A stretch of DNA of 40,864 nt from Pelovirga terrestris. Its GTDB lineage: Bacteria; Desulfobacterota; Desulfuromonadia; Desulfuromonadales; Geopsychrobacteraceae. The translations under genes and the position numbers were made by a program. How positions within the stretch are numbered: the stretch's first letter is position 1; the number at the start of each line of letters is the position of its first letter. The DNA lies in the NCBI RefSeq assembly GCF_014773365.1, contig NZ_JACWUN010000015.1:47501-88364 (forward strand). The letters are read 5' to 3'. Below, in pieces: positions 9,301 to 17,739 of this stretch. The notes under the pieces were generated by a model. The model saw nothing but the letters and a program-made list of their open reading frames with translations, was not told where the DNA came from and searched no databases.

Positions 9301-9892
9301 TAATATCACCCAGGCGAATCAGGTTCTGGCGCGTTGCATCCATCTTGCGCAGGGCACTTTTCTTGCGCGACTTGTATTTGGTGACCCCGGCCACCTCTTC
9401 AATCAAGCTGCGCCGTTCCTCCGGCTTGGCACTGACCAGAGCACCTACCTTCCCTTGTTCAATAATCGAATAAGCGCGCGCCCCGACACCGGTATCCATG
9501 AACAACTCATTAATATCCAGCAACCGACAGGGGGTTTTGTTGATCAGATAATCGCTGTCGCCGCTGCGATATAATTTGCGGGTGACCATAATTTCGGCGA
9601 AATCCTTATAGGCCGCCGGGCAATTACCGTCGCTGTTATCGAAGATCACGGAAACTTCAGCCAGACCGGTGGGCTTGCGGGTTTCACTACCGCCAAAAAT
9701 GACATCTTCCATCATCCGACCCCGCAGATGGCGGACATTCTGCTCCCCCATCACCCAGCGGATCGCATCAAGGATATTACTCTTGCCGCAACCATTAGGA
9801 CCGACAATGCCGGTAATCCCCGTCTCAAACTCAATGGAGACCTTGTCAACAAAGGATTTAAATCCAAAAATGTCCAGACGCTTGATCTTCAT
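6338..9892 (-). CDS. smc: Chromosome segregation ATPase SMC
   Basis: Condensin core ATPase that compacts and segregates the chromosome. The 1184 residues are the normal bacterial SMC length. The N-terminal head has the Walker A GPNGCGKSN (about 32-40). Long Gln/Glu-rich coiled coils flank a hinge at about 500-660 (around LRVDAEHELAVESVLGERLQ and the glycine-rich GGVFLVDAVADHL region). The C-terminal head has the ABC signature LLSGGEKAL and Walker B FCVLDEVDAPLDD. The start is the ATG at 9892 with the canonical MKIKRLDIFGFKSF beginning. It heads the minus-strand housekeeping run; the kleisin ScpA/ScpB partners are not in the window. A long open frame on the opposite strand is only a codon-bias shadow. 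Confidence 0.97.
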   Translation of the reverse strand: MKIKRLDIFGFKSFVDKVSIEFETGITGIVGPNGCGKSNILDAIRWVMGEQNVRHLRGRMMEDVIFGGSETRKPTGLAEVSVIFDNSDGNCPAAYKDFAEIMVTRKLYRSGDSDYLINKTPCRLLDINELFMDTGVGARAYSIIEQGKVGALVSAKPEERRSLIEEVAGVTKYKSRKKSALRKMDATRQNLIRLGDIISEVRRQIGSLQRQAGKAEKFRELRREARQIELSLSGNRLRRLDQEVALLEQQEKSEADALERLDGQLETGELRLEEQQLQLAAAEGDYHQAQQQEYQAGADITRLEGELGLLERQQEQLQEQEQQARTELEQCALRLAELESEACQLQTQQQESKDSLSDLEDKTRSAEKELDHVIERDRQANERYEQSRRALMEQFAQASRLQNRREEIERRLTAEQQRQQQLHQELSRIDERQGELDEQVQQLAGQRIAVSSNIESLQEQQQGLQEELQVIKNNLEQQQAVVHGCRQDLAQLRSRYESLEELQQRREGCGEGTRALLTATAGRRIVADLLRVDAEHELAVESVLGERLQAVPLSRGESPLISLELLQQQQVRGLILLTHQGGAADGGSPGVPLLDLVSPVEGAEQVIAQLLGGVFLVDAVADHLEQPLAVGETLVDRTGTCLDWRGILCGGSMAASATGLLRRQRQLEELVEGIAELESKHRSQERELEVYQDRLSETEEVLAQRQGEIHRLELQSLELGKDQQALDKEQDGQARRRQLLSFDLEQIDEAHSGLLAEMEECLAGRETALAQQQELEHQQQHNQQELSLLRQEVDRCRETLTGYRVAFASLQQQRQAADQTLGRVERQCRELRERRQNLEQRLSQQEASRSQLQQRQSLIRVELDQRLDDRQAQLQQTVCLQEAYQQLREELEEQREQLRRLRSDAEDARRTVARLQLRQREQHLEAEHLYQGVQERYAVDLRLHQVPQATTEELERQQQQLQRLQQKIAELGEVNLMAIEEYEEQQKRYDFFIGQRDDLKQSLDDLEKAIAQINRTTRRRFKETFDQANELFRQVFPRLFRGGQAELRLNDENDLLETGIDIIVQPPGKRLQNVNLLSGGEKALTAVALIFSLFLLKPTPFCVLDEVDAPLDDANIDRFAEMVREMTDRSQFILITHSKRTMSVVDTLYGVTMQEPGVSRLVSVRMNDYVPTVPDEAGRAVAGV

Positions 9893-10137
9893 GGCCTATC
9901 GTTGACTTATCTTAAGAAAGAAGAAAAGGTCCACACAATGGCTGGTGGATGGGCATCCGCCAAAGGGCGGGTTATGTTATCAGGGGGATTTAGTCAAGTA
10001 AAGCATAGATATCCCCCTGGTCCCCCTGGTTATTGGCAGCTATTGTCCCTTGCTGACCGACCCTGGACAGGCTATCATGAAAGTTGGTGTTGGTTGTCTT
10101 GCATGGGGCTGTTCGGGCGAAACAGGGGTAAAGATTT
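9893..10137. promoter_or_regulatory. Divergent promoter region smc / AsmA-like gene
   Basis: The 245 bases between two divergently read genes must carry promoters for both, but I cannot pick convincing hexamers. Visible structure: a small hairpin GGTGGAT-GGGC-ATCCGCC at about 9943-9961 and a tandem pair of CCCCCTGGT at about 10013-10030. Confidence 0.4.
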
Positions 10138-13100
10138 ATGATGAGATCGATCATCACAACGGCAACCCGCGTTATCATCACCCTGCTGCTGATCGGGTTG
10201 CTCGCTATTGCCCTGTTGTTACTTTATGTCAGCCGCCTGGAACTGGAAGAATACCGCCACGCCCTCGAGGAACAGATCAGTTCGGTATTGCAACAACCAG
10301 TGCGTATCGGTTCCGGCTCCCTCAAATTTCGTCAGGGGCTGGCGATTGAGCTGTATCAGGTTGAAATCGGCACTGAGCAGGAATTTCATCTGATGATTCC
10401 ACAAATCAGGGCGACCCTCCCCTTAAGGCCGTTACTTAACAGGCAAGTCATCCTGAAAAACGTGGAAATCCTCGGGGCCAAAACCGCTCTCCATTTACCC
10501 CTGAAGCAACAACTACCACCGGCATCCACAACGATAAACCAAGACCACCCCTTTGAACTGGACATCCGGATGCTGACGGTCAGACATGCCGAAGTCAGGA
10601 TCTATGATCGAGGAGAGTCGCTTGTCCATCTGGCCAATCTCCACGCGGTTATCTATGACTGGCAGGCGCAACGCCCCTCGCAACTGGTTATTTCCGGTCA
10701 TGAGATGCAAACACAAGCCGATTTCCTCCTTGAAACCATGCTGCCTCCCTTTACCGGCGACAACTGGCGTCAGCTTAACTGGGAGGCGGATCTGCAAATA
10801 GGTCGCCACCGATCTGACATCGAGGTAACCGACATCCAAACGGCACTGGCCCAATCGGGGCGGATCAAGCTAACCCTTGATGGCGTCCCTGCTGAAGGGG
10901 TCCAGGTGTCAACCACTGTAACCCGAGCCGGCAGCAGCATACCATTGATTCATGTCGACGGGATCTGGACATCTACCAGGGAGGCTGAAATACTTGAACA
11001 GCTTGACGGCACACTACTGGGCTTCCCGGCCAGGGGCTATGTTAGTCTGCAACATACCCCAGCCCGACAACTCAGCGCTCTACTGGAAAGCTGTAATCTA
11101 ACTGTCACATCTGCGGATCTTGCCGCTATCAATCACATGACCCAGGCCGGGATAGTTTCAGGACTTCTCGAGCATCTACGCCTGCGCATCGACCATCAGT
11201 GGCCTGAATCTGACGAACATACTGTTCCATTGCAGGTTAATGGCCAGGTCAAAATCTCTGACATCAGCTGGAAAGATCCCGCACCCTGGTCAATTGGTGC
11301 AATTGAATCGGAATGGAACTTCCATAACTCGACCCTGACTCTGGACGCTACTCGGATCCATACCGAGCTTGGCAGCCTGCAGATCGACGGCCTGATCGAT
11401 CAGCTTTTTACCGAACCCTTCCTCCGGCTGGAAGCCATTGCAACCCCCCTGGTGGAGGACCTGCTGACCGGATTGAACCTGCCGGAGGGCTGGTCTGCCT
11501 CCGGACCGGCACAGCTGGCAATGGGCATCAAGGGAACCCTTGATGCCCCCGCCTTCACCCTGAGTGCCACTCTGGATGACAGTCGTATTGTCCTCGACTC
11601 CTACTACAGCAAGGAAATCCCACAACCAGCACGAGTAACGATCAGCGGCAAACTGCATCACCATGACAGCATCGAGATTGACCATTTTACTGTCAATCTT
11701 AAGCCCGTCAACATTTCCGGCAAGGCCAGGATACGTCCCTGGGATAAGGTACCGAGCGTTGCCCTGACTACAGACGATCTGGACTTGTCCAGCCTGTCAT
11801 CCATCAATCGTACCTTCAGACGCCTGCAACTCACCGGCAAAGCCTCGGCCGATTTATTTCTGGATGACACCAGCTGGAACGGCAAGCTCTTGCTGACGGA
11901 AGGGGGCGCTCACCTGACCACCCTGATCGGCGATCTCAATAGCGTTTCAGGAGAAGTAGAGATCGACAGACATGGCCTGCGTTTCAACCAGCTGCCGGCT
12001 AAACTGGGGGATTCAGCGTTCATGGTCAACGGTGATATGCAGGGGTGGAGCGATCCGGCACTCAAACTTGAAGTTGCCGCTAGCAGCGCCCGGGCCCAGG
12101 ATCTGGTGTTCCGTAATCCTGATCTGACCTTGCATAACCTGCTCGGCCGACTGGAGATCGATCAGCACGGCATTTCTTTTGAGCCGGTGACCGTCACCCT
12201 GGAAGGATCGACCCAGGCGTCGGTGTTCGGCAGGGTCACGAACTTTAGCCAACCACAGACCAATCTGGTGATTCATGGTGAAAAGGCCAACGTCCTTGAC
12301 ATTGTCAATCTGTTCCGCGGTCCACCCCGAACATCACCAGAGAGCACCCCGGATGACTCGCCGCAGGAGCCAATAATTATCCAGATCAGCGCCCGCGAGG
12401 GAAATCTTGGCGGCATGAAGTTCAGCAATGCCCGCACCACCCTGATCGACCATAAGGGGGTTCTCTCGATCTATCCCTTAACCTTTGAAAGCAGAGGCGG
12501 ATGGGTCCGCGCCAAGGTCGAATACAACCGTCATGATCTGGCCGCTCCGCTGAAAATTTCCGGTCACCTCAATGGCGTCGACGCTTCAATCGTGCATCAT
12601 GATTTGTTTGATCGTCCCGGTTTGATCCGTGGGCCCCTGACCGGTGACTTTTATCTCGAAGGAGACCCTGGCGGCGATACGTTCTGGGAACACGCCGGAG
12701 GCGGTGCCTATTTTCAGATCCACCAGGGCACATTGCGTAAATTCCGCGGACTGGCACAGATCTTCTCCCTGCTCAATGTCTCACAGATCTTCAGCGGCAG
12801 ACTGCCCGATATGGATCGCGAAGGAATGCCGTTCACCTTGATGGAGGGGAGTGTTCAACTCAGTAACGGATTGGTTTATAGCGAAGACTTCAAAATCATC
12901 AGTGAAGCGATGAACATGTCGATCGTCGGCCAACACGATCTCAAGAATGAAACCCTTGATCTGATCCTCGGTGTCATGCCCCTGCGCACGGTTGACAAGG
13001 TGGTCAGCTCTATTCCTATTGCCGGTTGGCTGCTGGCAGGTGAAGATCGGGCGGTGCTGACCGCCTATTTCCATGTCGAAGGTCCAGCGGAGAATCCCTC

Positions 13101-13242
13101 TGTCAGCGCCATCCCGATCAACACTATCTCTAACACTGTGCTGGGCGTTTTCAAACGCACCTTTGGTCTACCTGAAAAGCTGATCAGAGACTTTGGTTCT
13201 TTATTTCAACCCGAAGCCGCCAAAAAAGAAGAGGCCGAATAA
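10138..13242 (+). CDS. AsmA/YhdP-like envelope protein
   Basis: Large inner-membrane-anchored protein of the AsmA superfamily, whose members bridge the periplasm and are linked to phospholipid transport to, or assembly of, the outer membrane. Visible are one N-terminal transmembrane helix (about residues 8-32) with a short cytoplasmic start, then about 1000 residues of repeated beta-strand pattern with alternating hydrophobics and short LxGxxxL-type units. A C-terminal AsmA-like block (about 840-1010) contains GGGAYFQIHQGTLRKF, NVSQIFSGRLPD and GWLLAGEDRAVLTAYFHVEGP, typical of the AsmA_2/DUF3971 end. Length 1034 suits YhdP-like members. Start at ATG 10138 with GGGG upstream; the next codon is also ATG. 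It stands alone on the plus strand and ends at a hairpin. Confidence 0.85.
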   Translation: MMRSIITTATRVIITLLLIGLLAIALLLLYVSRLELEEYRHALEEQISSVLQQPVRIGSGSLKFRQGLAIELYQVEIGTEQEFHLMIPQIRATLPLRPLLNRQVILKNVEILGAKTALHLPLKQQLPPASTTINQDHPFELDIRMLTVRHAEVRIYDRGESLVHLANLHAVIYDWQAQRPSQLVISGHEMQTQADFLLETMLPPFTGDNWRQLNWEADLQIGRHRSDIEVTDIQTALAQSGRIKLTLDGVPAEGVQVSTTVTRAGSSIPLIHVDGIWTSTREAEILEQLDGTLLGFPARGYVSLQHTPARQLSALLESCNLTVTSADLAAINHMTQAGIVSGLLEHLRLRIDHQWPESDEHTVPLQVNGQVKISDISWKDPAPWSIGAIESEWNFHNSTLTLDATRIHTELGSLQIDGLIDQLFTEPFLRLEAIATPLVEDLLTGLNLPEGWSASGPAQLAMGIKGTLDAPAFTLSATLDDSRIVLDSYYSKEIPQPARVTISGKLHHHDSIEIDHFTVNLKPVNISGKARIRPWDKVPSVALTTDDLDLSSLSSINRTFRRLQLTGKASADLFLDDTSWNGKLLLTEGGAHLTTLIGDLNSVSGEVEIDRHGLRFNQLPAKLGDSAFMVNGDMQGWSDPALKLEVAASSARAQDLVFRNPDLTLHNLLGRLEIDQHGISFEPVTVTLEGSTQASVFGRVTNFSQPQTNLVIHGEKANVLDIVNLFRGPPRTSPESTPDDSPQEPIIIQISAREGNLGGMKFSNARTTLIDHKGVLSIYPLTFESRGGWVRAKVEYNRHDLAAPLKISGHLNGVDASIVHHDLFDRPGLIRGPLTGDFYLEGDPGGDTFWEHAGGGAYFQIHQGTLRKFRGLAQIFSLLNVSQIFSGRLPDMDREGMPFTLMEGSVQLSNGLVYSEDFKIISEAMNMSIVGQHDLKNETLDLILGVMPLRTVDKVVSSIPIAGWLLAGEDRAVLTAYFHVEGPAENPSVSAIPINTISNTVLGVFKRTFGLPEKLIRDFGSLFQPEAAKKEEAE

Positions 13243-13248
13243 ACAACA

Positions 13249-13280
13249 GCCCCCGCAAACAGAATAGTTTTTGCAGGGGC
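13249..13280. terminator. Bidirectional terminator hairpin
   Basis: Arms GCCCCCGCAAAC and GTTTTTGCAGGGGC fold with a short loop between two convergent genes (AsmA-like on plus, ferritin-like on minus). The minus-strand exit is T-rich (TGTTGTTTATT); the plus exit is weaker. Confidence 0.7.
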
Positions 13281-13307
13281 CATTGTTCTGAGTCATGGGC
13301 GTCCAAT

Positions 13308-13805
13308 TTACTCGCGCACGTAGGTATCCATATCACTTTCATGTACCATTCCCATGGTGCGGGAATATTCTGATGCGATGATCTCATAATGGATACGGGT
13401 ATCCCTGGCCACGTCGTTAAAAATGGCACGGACCTGCGGATCAATGATATGTTTAGCCGCCTGTAAAAAGGTTTTTTCCATACTCTCTTCTTCTTTCAGG
13501 GCCAACTCCCTGGCTTTGCGCTCGTGCATGTCTTTATTCAGAGCTTTTCTCAGTTCGGCCAGGATCACTGAGTCAGATTTAGGCGGCTGGCCCATCAGAT
13601 CGTCAAAGCTGCCCAGATCTTGCCAGGTGTAATATTGATAGAATTTCCTGGCGTTGTCACACACCTCACCAGCAAGCCGGGCAAACACCTTCTTGCCATT
13701 TTCGTTGTCGGTAATCCTGGCCGCTTCCAGATAGAAATCCATCAGATTCTTTTTCGCCATAATCGCCATTTTCAATGCTTCTTTTACGGTGTATTCCTGT
13801 GGCAT
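13308..13805 (-). CDS. Ferritin-like (rubrerythrin-family) protein with altered iron ligands
   Basis: A 165-residue all-helical protein with the two-repeat ferritin-like layout of rubrerythrins: helix 1 LKMAIMAKKNLMDFYLEAARI, helix 2 VFARLAGEVCDNARKFYQYY, helix 3 ELALKEEESMEKTFLQAAKHI, helix 4 IFNDVARDTRIHYEIIASEY. In canonical proteins the ligands are an E in helix 1 and E..H motifs in helices 2 and 4. Here the helix 1 E is replaced (AIMAKK), helix 2 reads E-V-C-D-N (His lost) and helix 4 reads D..IH (Glu to Asp). There is no C-terminal rubredoxin domain. The ATG at 13805 is chosen for its AGGAGG at 6 bases; the frame extends further upstream without support. It may store or sense metal differently, or be structural. 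Confidence 0.75.
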   Translation of the reverse strand: MPQEYTVKEALKMAIMAKKNLMDFYLEAARITDNENGKKVFARLAGEVCDNARKFYQYYTWQDLGSFDDLMGQPPKSDSVILAELRKALNKDMHERKARELALKEEESMEKTFLQAAKHIIDPQVRAIFNDVARDTRIHYEIIASEYSRTMGMVHESDMDTYVRE

Positions 13806-13948
13806 AAGATCCTCCTGGGTTAGGGGGCACTGCTGACAAGGAAACCCAAAACGTTTATCCTTAGACAAAGGATTGCCTGACATACTTAAACTATTATCAT
13901 TTTTTCAGGAATAATCTACAAACCATCTGCCGATTTATTCTCAAAACC

Positions 13949-13986
13949 ATTTCGCCCTCCAAACATGAAGGTCTGGAGGGCGAAAT
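13949..13986 (-). terminator. Rho-independent terminator of the AGCS symporter gene
   Basis: Perfect 12-base arms ATTTCGCCCTCC / GGAGGGCGAAAT with a 14-base loop, about 28 bases after the symporter stop. On the minus strand the stem is followed by GGTTTTGAG. Confidence 0.75.
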
Positions 13987-14013
13987 CTTAGCGCATATGT
14001 TCAGCGTTCCGTG

Positions 14014-15333
14014 CTACTTCCGCTCAGCGCTGGTCTTTTCGAGAAAGTGGCGGGTTTCGGCGACGACCACACCACTTAACAGGAGCAGGCCGATGAGGTT
14101 GGGTACCGCCATCAAACCGTTCATGACATCAGAGAAGGTCCAGACAAAATCAAGCTTGGCAACAGCACCAACAAAGACAAATAGCACAAAGACCACTCGA
14201 TAATAGATGACCGCTTTTTCCGAAATCAGATACTCCATGCATTTTTCACCATAATAGCACCAGCCAAGAATGGTCGAATAAGCAAAGAGAATAATGCCGA
14301 TAGCAACAATAATTCCACCAGTGCCGGGCAACCCGACATTAAAGGCCGCCGTGGTCAATGCCGCACCGGTCTCGCCCGTAGCCAAGGCTCCGCTGGTGAG
14401 GATGGCGAGGGCGGTAATGGTGCAGACAACGATGGTATCGATAAAGGTCTGGGTCATGCTGACCAGGGCCTGACGACCGGGATAATCGGTTCTTGCTGCG
14501 GCCGCAGCGATGGGAGCACTGCCCAGGCCGGCTTCGTTGGAAAAGACGCCACGCGCCACGCCGTAACGAATAGCGGCACCAACGGCACCACCAAAAGCCG
14601 CCTCGCCGCCAAAAGCACCGGCAAAGATGGCACCAAAGGCAGCAGGAATTTCAGCAACATTAATCAGCACGACGATCAGGCCGCCAGCCACATAAATGGC
14701 CGCCATAAAAGGAACCAGATAGGCGGTTACACGACCGATCGATTTAATTCCACCCAACACCACCAGGGCGGTCAGCACCGCCAGGACAATCCCGGTAATG
14801 GTGGGAGATACAGAAAAAGTCGATGTAACCGCGGCGGCGACGGAGTTGGACTGCACCATATTACCAATACCAAAAGCGGCAGCAGCGCCAAAGAACGCAA
14901 AAAGCACTCCGAGCCACTTCCAGCCCAGCCCCCTTTCAATATAGTACATGGGTCCGCCACACATTTCCCCACGGGAATCGGTCACCCGGTATTTAACTGC
15001 CAGGATAGCCTCAGAGTACTTGGTCGCCATCCCCACCAGACCGGTCATCCACATCCAGAACACCGCTCCCGGCCCGCCGAGAAAAATAGCAGTCGCGACA
15101 CCGGCAATATTACCGGTCCCGATGGTCGCCGCCAGAGCTGTTGTCAACGCCTGAAAATGAGAAATATCACCTTCGCTTTTTTGATCTTTGGTAAAAATTA
15201 GCTTATGAGCGTACCAGAGCTTGGTGAATTGCAACCCCCGCAGCCTGAACGTGAGGAAGACACCCGTTCCCACCAGCAACAGCAGCATTGGTGGCCCCCA
15301 GACCAGATCACCTACCCAATTAAGCAATTCCAT
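14014..15333 (-). CDS. AGCS-family sodium:alanine/glycine symporter
   Basis: Sodium-coupled amino-acid importer of the alanine/glycine:cation symporter family in the inner membrane. The 439 residues have about ten hydrophobic helices. The N-terminal family motif [20 protein letters not shown] (about 60-80) and [21 protein letters not shown] (about 270) are diagnostic, as is the [12 protein letters not shown] loop. The start is the ATG at 15333, with GGAGGAG 4-5 bases upstream; the longer frame from 15354 lacks support. It follows ubiE by 57 bases on the same strand, possibly co-transcribed, and ends at a strong terminator. Substrate (alanine or glycine) cannot be told from sequence. Confidence 0.93.
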   Translation of the reverse strand: MELLNWVGDLVWGPPMLLLLVGTGVFLTFRLRGLQFTKLWYAHKLIFTKDQKSEGDISHFQALTTALAATIGTGNIAGVATAIFLGGPGAVFWMWMTGLVGMATKYSEAILAVKYRVTDSRGEMCGGPMYYIERGLGWKWLGVLFAFFGAAAAFGIGNMVQSNSVAAAVTSTFSVSPTITGIVLAVLTALVVLGGIKSIGRVTAYLVPFMAAIYVAGGLIVVLINVAEIPAAFGAIFAGAFGGEAAFGGAVGAAIRYGVARGVFSNEAGLGSAPIAAAAARTDYPGRQALVSMTQTFIDTIVVCTITALAILTSGALATGETGAALTTAAFNVGLPGTGGIIVAIGIILFAYSTILGWCYYGEKCMEYLISEKAVIYYRVVFVLFVFVGAVAKLDFVWTFSDVMNGLMAVPNLIGLLLLSGVVVAETRHFLEKTSAERK

Positions 15334-15390
15334 AAAACTCCTCCACAAGATCATGTTGATAATCCGACCAAGCTACCGAAGAGCACCCTG

Positions 15391-16107
15391 CTACTCCCGC
15401 GGCTTGTCCCCCACGTACACAGTCGCAATACCATAAGTCAGATCAACATACTGTACCCGCGCAAAACCGGCCGCGGTCATCATGGCGGCAAAGTTCTTCT
15501 GCGCTGGAAACTCGAGCACCGAATCGGGCAGATACTGATATGCACTGCGCTTTGACAGCAGCCCGCCGATGGTCGGCAGCACTTTTTGAAAGTAAAAATA
15601 ATAAATACTACGAAAAAGCTGGTTTTTCGGATGGGAAAACTCCAGAATCACCGCCCGTCCGCCGGGCTTAAGCACCCGTACCATCTCACGCAAGCCTGCC
15701 TCACGATCAACGACGTTGCGGATACCGAAGGCGATAGTGACGCCATCAAAGCAATTATCCGGGTGGGGAATTGCTTCACAGGGCGCGTTAACCAGCATGA
15801 TGCGCTCGCCAAAAGGGGATTGCTTCAGCTTGATCTGCCCCTGAACCAGCATCCCTTGAGTAAAATCCTCACCGATAATCTTGACGGACGGATCGGTCTG
15901 GGCAGCAACCTCGAGAGCCACATCACAGGTACCGGTCGCAATGTCCAGAACCAATCCATTTTTGGGAATACTTAACTGGCTGACCGCAAAGCGCCGCCAG
16001 CGGCGATCAATACCCAGCGACAGAACCCGATTGAGCAGATCGTAACGACCGGAAATATCATCGAACATCTGCCGCACACCGCGGCCTTTGTCGGAAATTT
16101 GATACAT
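15391..16107 (-). CDS. ubiE: Ubiquinone/menaquinone C-methyltransferase UbiE/MenG
   Basis: SAM-dependent methyltransferase for the last step of menaquinone (or the C-methylation of ubiquinone) synthesis. The opening VRQMFDDISGRYDLLNRVLSLGIDRRWRR and the motif LVLDIATGTCDVALEVA (SAM-binding loop, about 52-68) are family signatures, followed by DNCFDGVTIAFGIRNVVDREAGLREM and GGRAVILEFSHP. The 238-residue length is normal. ATG at 16107 with AGGAG upstream. A menaquinone role fits an anaerobic deltaproteobacterium. It is divergent from mutT across 111 bases that must contain both promoters. Confidence 0.94.
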   Translation of the reverse strand: MYQISDKGRGVRQMFDDISGRYDLLNRVLSLGIDRRWRRFAVSQLSIPKNGLVLDIATGTCDVALEVAAQTDPSVKIIGEDFTQGMLVQGQIKLKQSPFGERIMLVNAPCEAIPHPDNCFDGVTIAFGIRNVVDREAGLREMVRVLKPGGRAVILEFSHPKNQLFRSIYYFYFQKVLPTIGGLLSKRSAYQYLPDSVLEFPAQKNFAAMMTAAGFARVQYVDLTYGIATVYVGDKPRE

Positions 16108-16218
16108 GAAAAAACTCCTGTATTAACGGGATTGTCACGGAAGATGTTTCTATCATAGAGTGTTTGGCAGCACCAACAAAAAACCTGACACATCAAACCC
16201 GTCCTTTTACGAAAAAGT

Positions 16219-16638
16219 ATGCGAATGAACACAACACCATCCGAGCGGACCACCATCGTGTGTGCTGCCATCATTATTGATCAGCACAAAGTGCTACTGA
16301 CCTTGCGCCCGGAGGATAAACGGCTGGGTGGCTACTGGGAGTTCCCCGGCGGTAAACTGGAACCGGGGGAAGCCGCGCACGCAGCGCTACACCGTGAGTT
16401 ACGCGAGGAAATCGACATCCGGGTTGACATTGATCGGCTACTCGAAAGCGTCCATTATTCCTACGAATGGGGGACGGTCAGGATCGACGGTTTTTTGTGC
16501 CGACTTGCCGGAGGAACCATCAAGCACCTGGAGGTCGCCGATCACGCCTGGGTTCCTTTTGACCAGCTCGACAACTATCGTATTCTGCCCGCTGACAAAC
16601 CCTTTATCGAATGGCTGAAAAAACAATATCAACCTTAA
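16219..16638 (+). CDS. mutT: Nudix hydrolase, MutT-like (8-oxo-dGTP diphosphatase)
   Basis: Nudix pyrophosphohydrolase of 139 residues. The Nudix box GGKLEPGEAAHAALHRELREE (about 42-62) keeps G-x5-E-x7-RE-x2-EE; the last conserved Gly is replaced (EEIDI), as in MutT itself. The flanking GGYWEFPGGK is the MutT-type substrate-binding approach, so cleaning of oxidised dGTP is the likely role, although related enzymes take other nucleotides. Two ATGs, at 16219 and 16225, are possible and neither has a clear ribosome binding site. It is single and divergent from ubiE. Downstream lies a palindromic repeat whose first hairpin is followed by a T-run and may terminate it. Confidence 0.85.
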   Translation: MRMNTTPSERTTIVCAAIIIDQHKVLLTLRPEDKRLGGYWEFPGGKLEPGEAAHAALHRELREEIDIRVDIDRLLESVHYSYEWGTVRIDGFLCRLAGGTIKHLEVADHAWVPFDQLDNYRILPADKPFIEWLKKQYQP

Positions 16639-16650
16639 ACACGAATCTTT

Positions 16651-16862
16651 GGTGCACGGAGTAACGCGGAAAGACTCGGAAAAGATAAGCCTGACTCCCT
16701 AGTCGACACCAGTAAAGCACAATACAGGAGATGGATTCTGCGACTGCGCTTCGCTACGCGCAGAATGACGGGTAGTTTTTTTCTATAAACTTTTTTCTTT
16801 GTCATCCTGCGCGAAGTCGCAGGATCCAATTTTGTTTGTGTATTCTGTGTTTTCCGTGGACA
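16651..16862. repeat. Composite palindromic interspersed element (REP-like)
   Basis: Nested inverted structure between mutT and the MBL gene. Core: two inverted REP-like units, 16732-16772 (hairpin ATTCTGCG...CGCAGAAT) and 16798-16830 (hairpin ATCCTGCG...CGCAGGAT), which are also complementary to each other. Outside: short periodic CACGGA/CGCGGA/CTCGGA at exact 10-base steps (16655-16680), and on the opposite strand CACGGA/CACAGA/CACAAA at 9-base steps (16836-16860). A T7 run at 16776-16782 could make the first hairpin a terminator for mutT. No ORF. Confidence 0.75.
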
Positions 16863-16899
16863 ATTGCCTGTTTAAAGGTAGAATTTCCGGGAGGAGCCA

Positions 16900-17739
16900 A
16901 TGAGCATCAAGTTAACAATTCTCTGTGAAAACTCGGTCGAAAAAGCCTCTCCTTACGGCCTGCTGGGGGAATACGGTTTCAGTTGTCTGGTTGAAACAAC
17001 CAACGGCAATTACCTGTTTGATACTGGCGGCGGATTAACCATCATCAACAATGCCGAACGCCTCGGGATTGACCTTCGCCGACTGGATGGAATCATCCTC
17101 AGTCACGGCCACTTTGACCATACCGGCGGGCTCAAGCTGGTACTGGAAAAAACCGGCCCGCTGGCCGTTTACGCTCACCCCGATCTGTTCTCCCGCCGTT
17201 TCAGCAGCCATGGCGGCCCGTTACGCAAGATCGGCATTGCCTGGGATCAAGAAGAACTCGAGCACCTTGGCGCCCACTTTCAGCTCTCCCAAGACCCCGT
17301 TGAAATCGCTGAAAACCTGCTTCTTTCGGGATGTATTCCGCGGACCAATCCACACGAAACCGGTGACCCCAAGCTGGTCATTGAGGTTGCAGAAGGGAAA
17401 CTTGACAGCGATCCGCTGGAGGATGATCTCTCCCTGTTTGTGCGCACCGACAAGGGGCTGGTGCTCCTGCTTGGCTGTGCCCACGCCGGCCTGATCAATA
17501 TTATCGACCATGCCATCGCCGTCACCGGTGAAAAGCGTATTCATGCCGTGGTCGGTGGCACCCATCTGATGTTCAGCGGTGAAGCCCAGCTCAAGGCCAC
17601 CATGGATCGTCTTCAAAGCGAGAAGGTCACCCACATCGGCGCCTCCCATTGCACCGGACGCAGGGGCGCCCTGGCCCTGGCGGCACGCTTCGGGGACCGC
17701 TTTTTTTCGGCAAGTGTCGGCGCCACTTTGCAGATTTAG
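16900..17739 (+). CDS. MBL-fold metallo-hydrolase
   Basis: Metallo-beta-lactamase-fold hydrolase of 279 residues. The binuclear metal motif is intact: SHGHFDHTGG (about 68-77), a later His in GCAHAGLINII, and the C-terminal GGTHL and SHCTG segments. Together with the N-terminal LCENSV and LFDTGGG this pattern places it in the group annotated as 7,8-dihydropterin-6-methyl-4-(ribofuranosyl)-aminobenzene 5'-phosphate synthase-like proteins; the real substrate of most members is unknown. ATG 16900 has GGGAGGAG upstream. Its stop overlaps by four bases the stop of the convergent ADP-ribosylglycohydrolase gene, so no terminator lies between them. Confidence 0.85.
   Translation: MSIKLTILCENSVEKASPYGLLGEYGFSCLVETTNGNYLFDTGGGLTIINNAERLGIDLRRLDGIILSHGHFDHTGGLKLVLEKTGPLAVYAHPDLFSRRFSSHGGPLRKIGIAWDQEELEHLGAHFQLSQDPVEIAENLLLSGCIPRTNPHETGDPKLVIEVAEGKLDSDPLEDDLSLFVRTDKGLVLLLGCAHAGLINIIDHAIAVTGEKRIHAVVGGTHLMFSGEAQLKATMDRLQSEKVTHIGASHCTGRRGALALAARFGDRFFSASVGATLQI

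Noticed and set aside
15334-15390. Glycine riboswitch upstream of the amino-acid symporter
   Set aside because: Only 57 bases separate it from ubiE and no aptamer-like pairing is visible.
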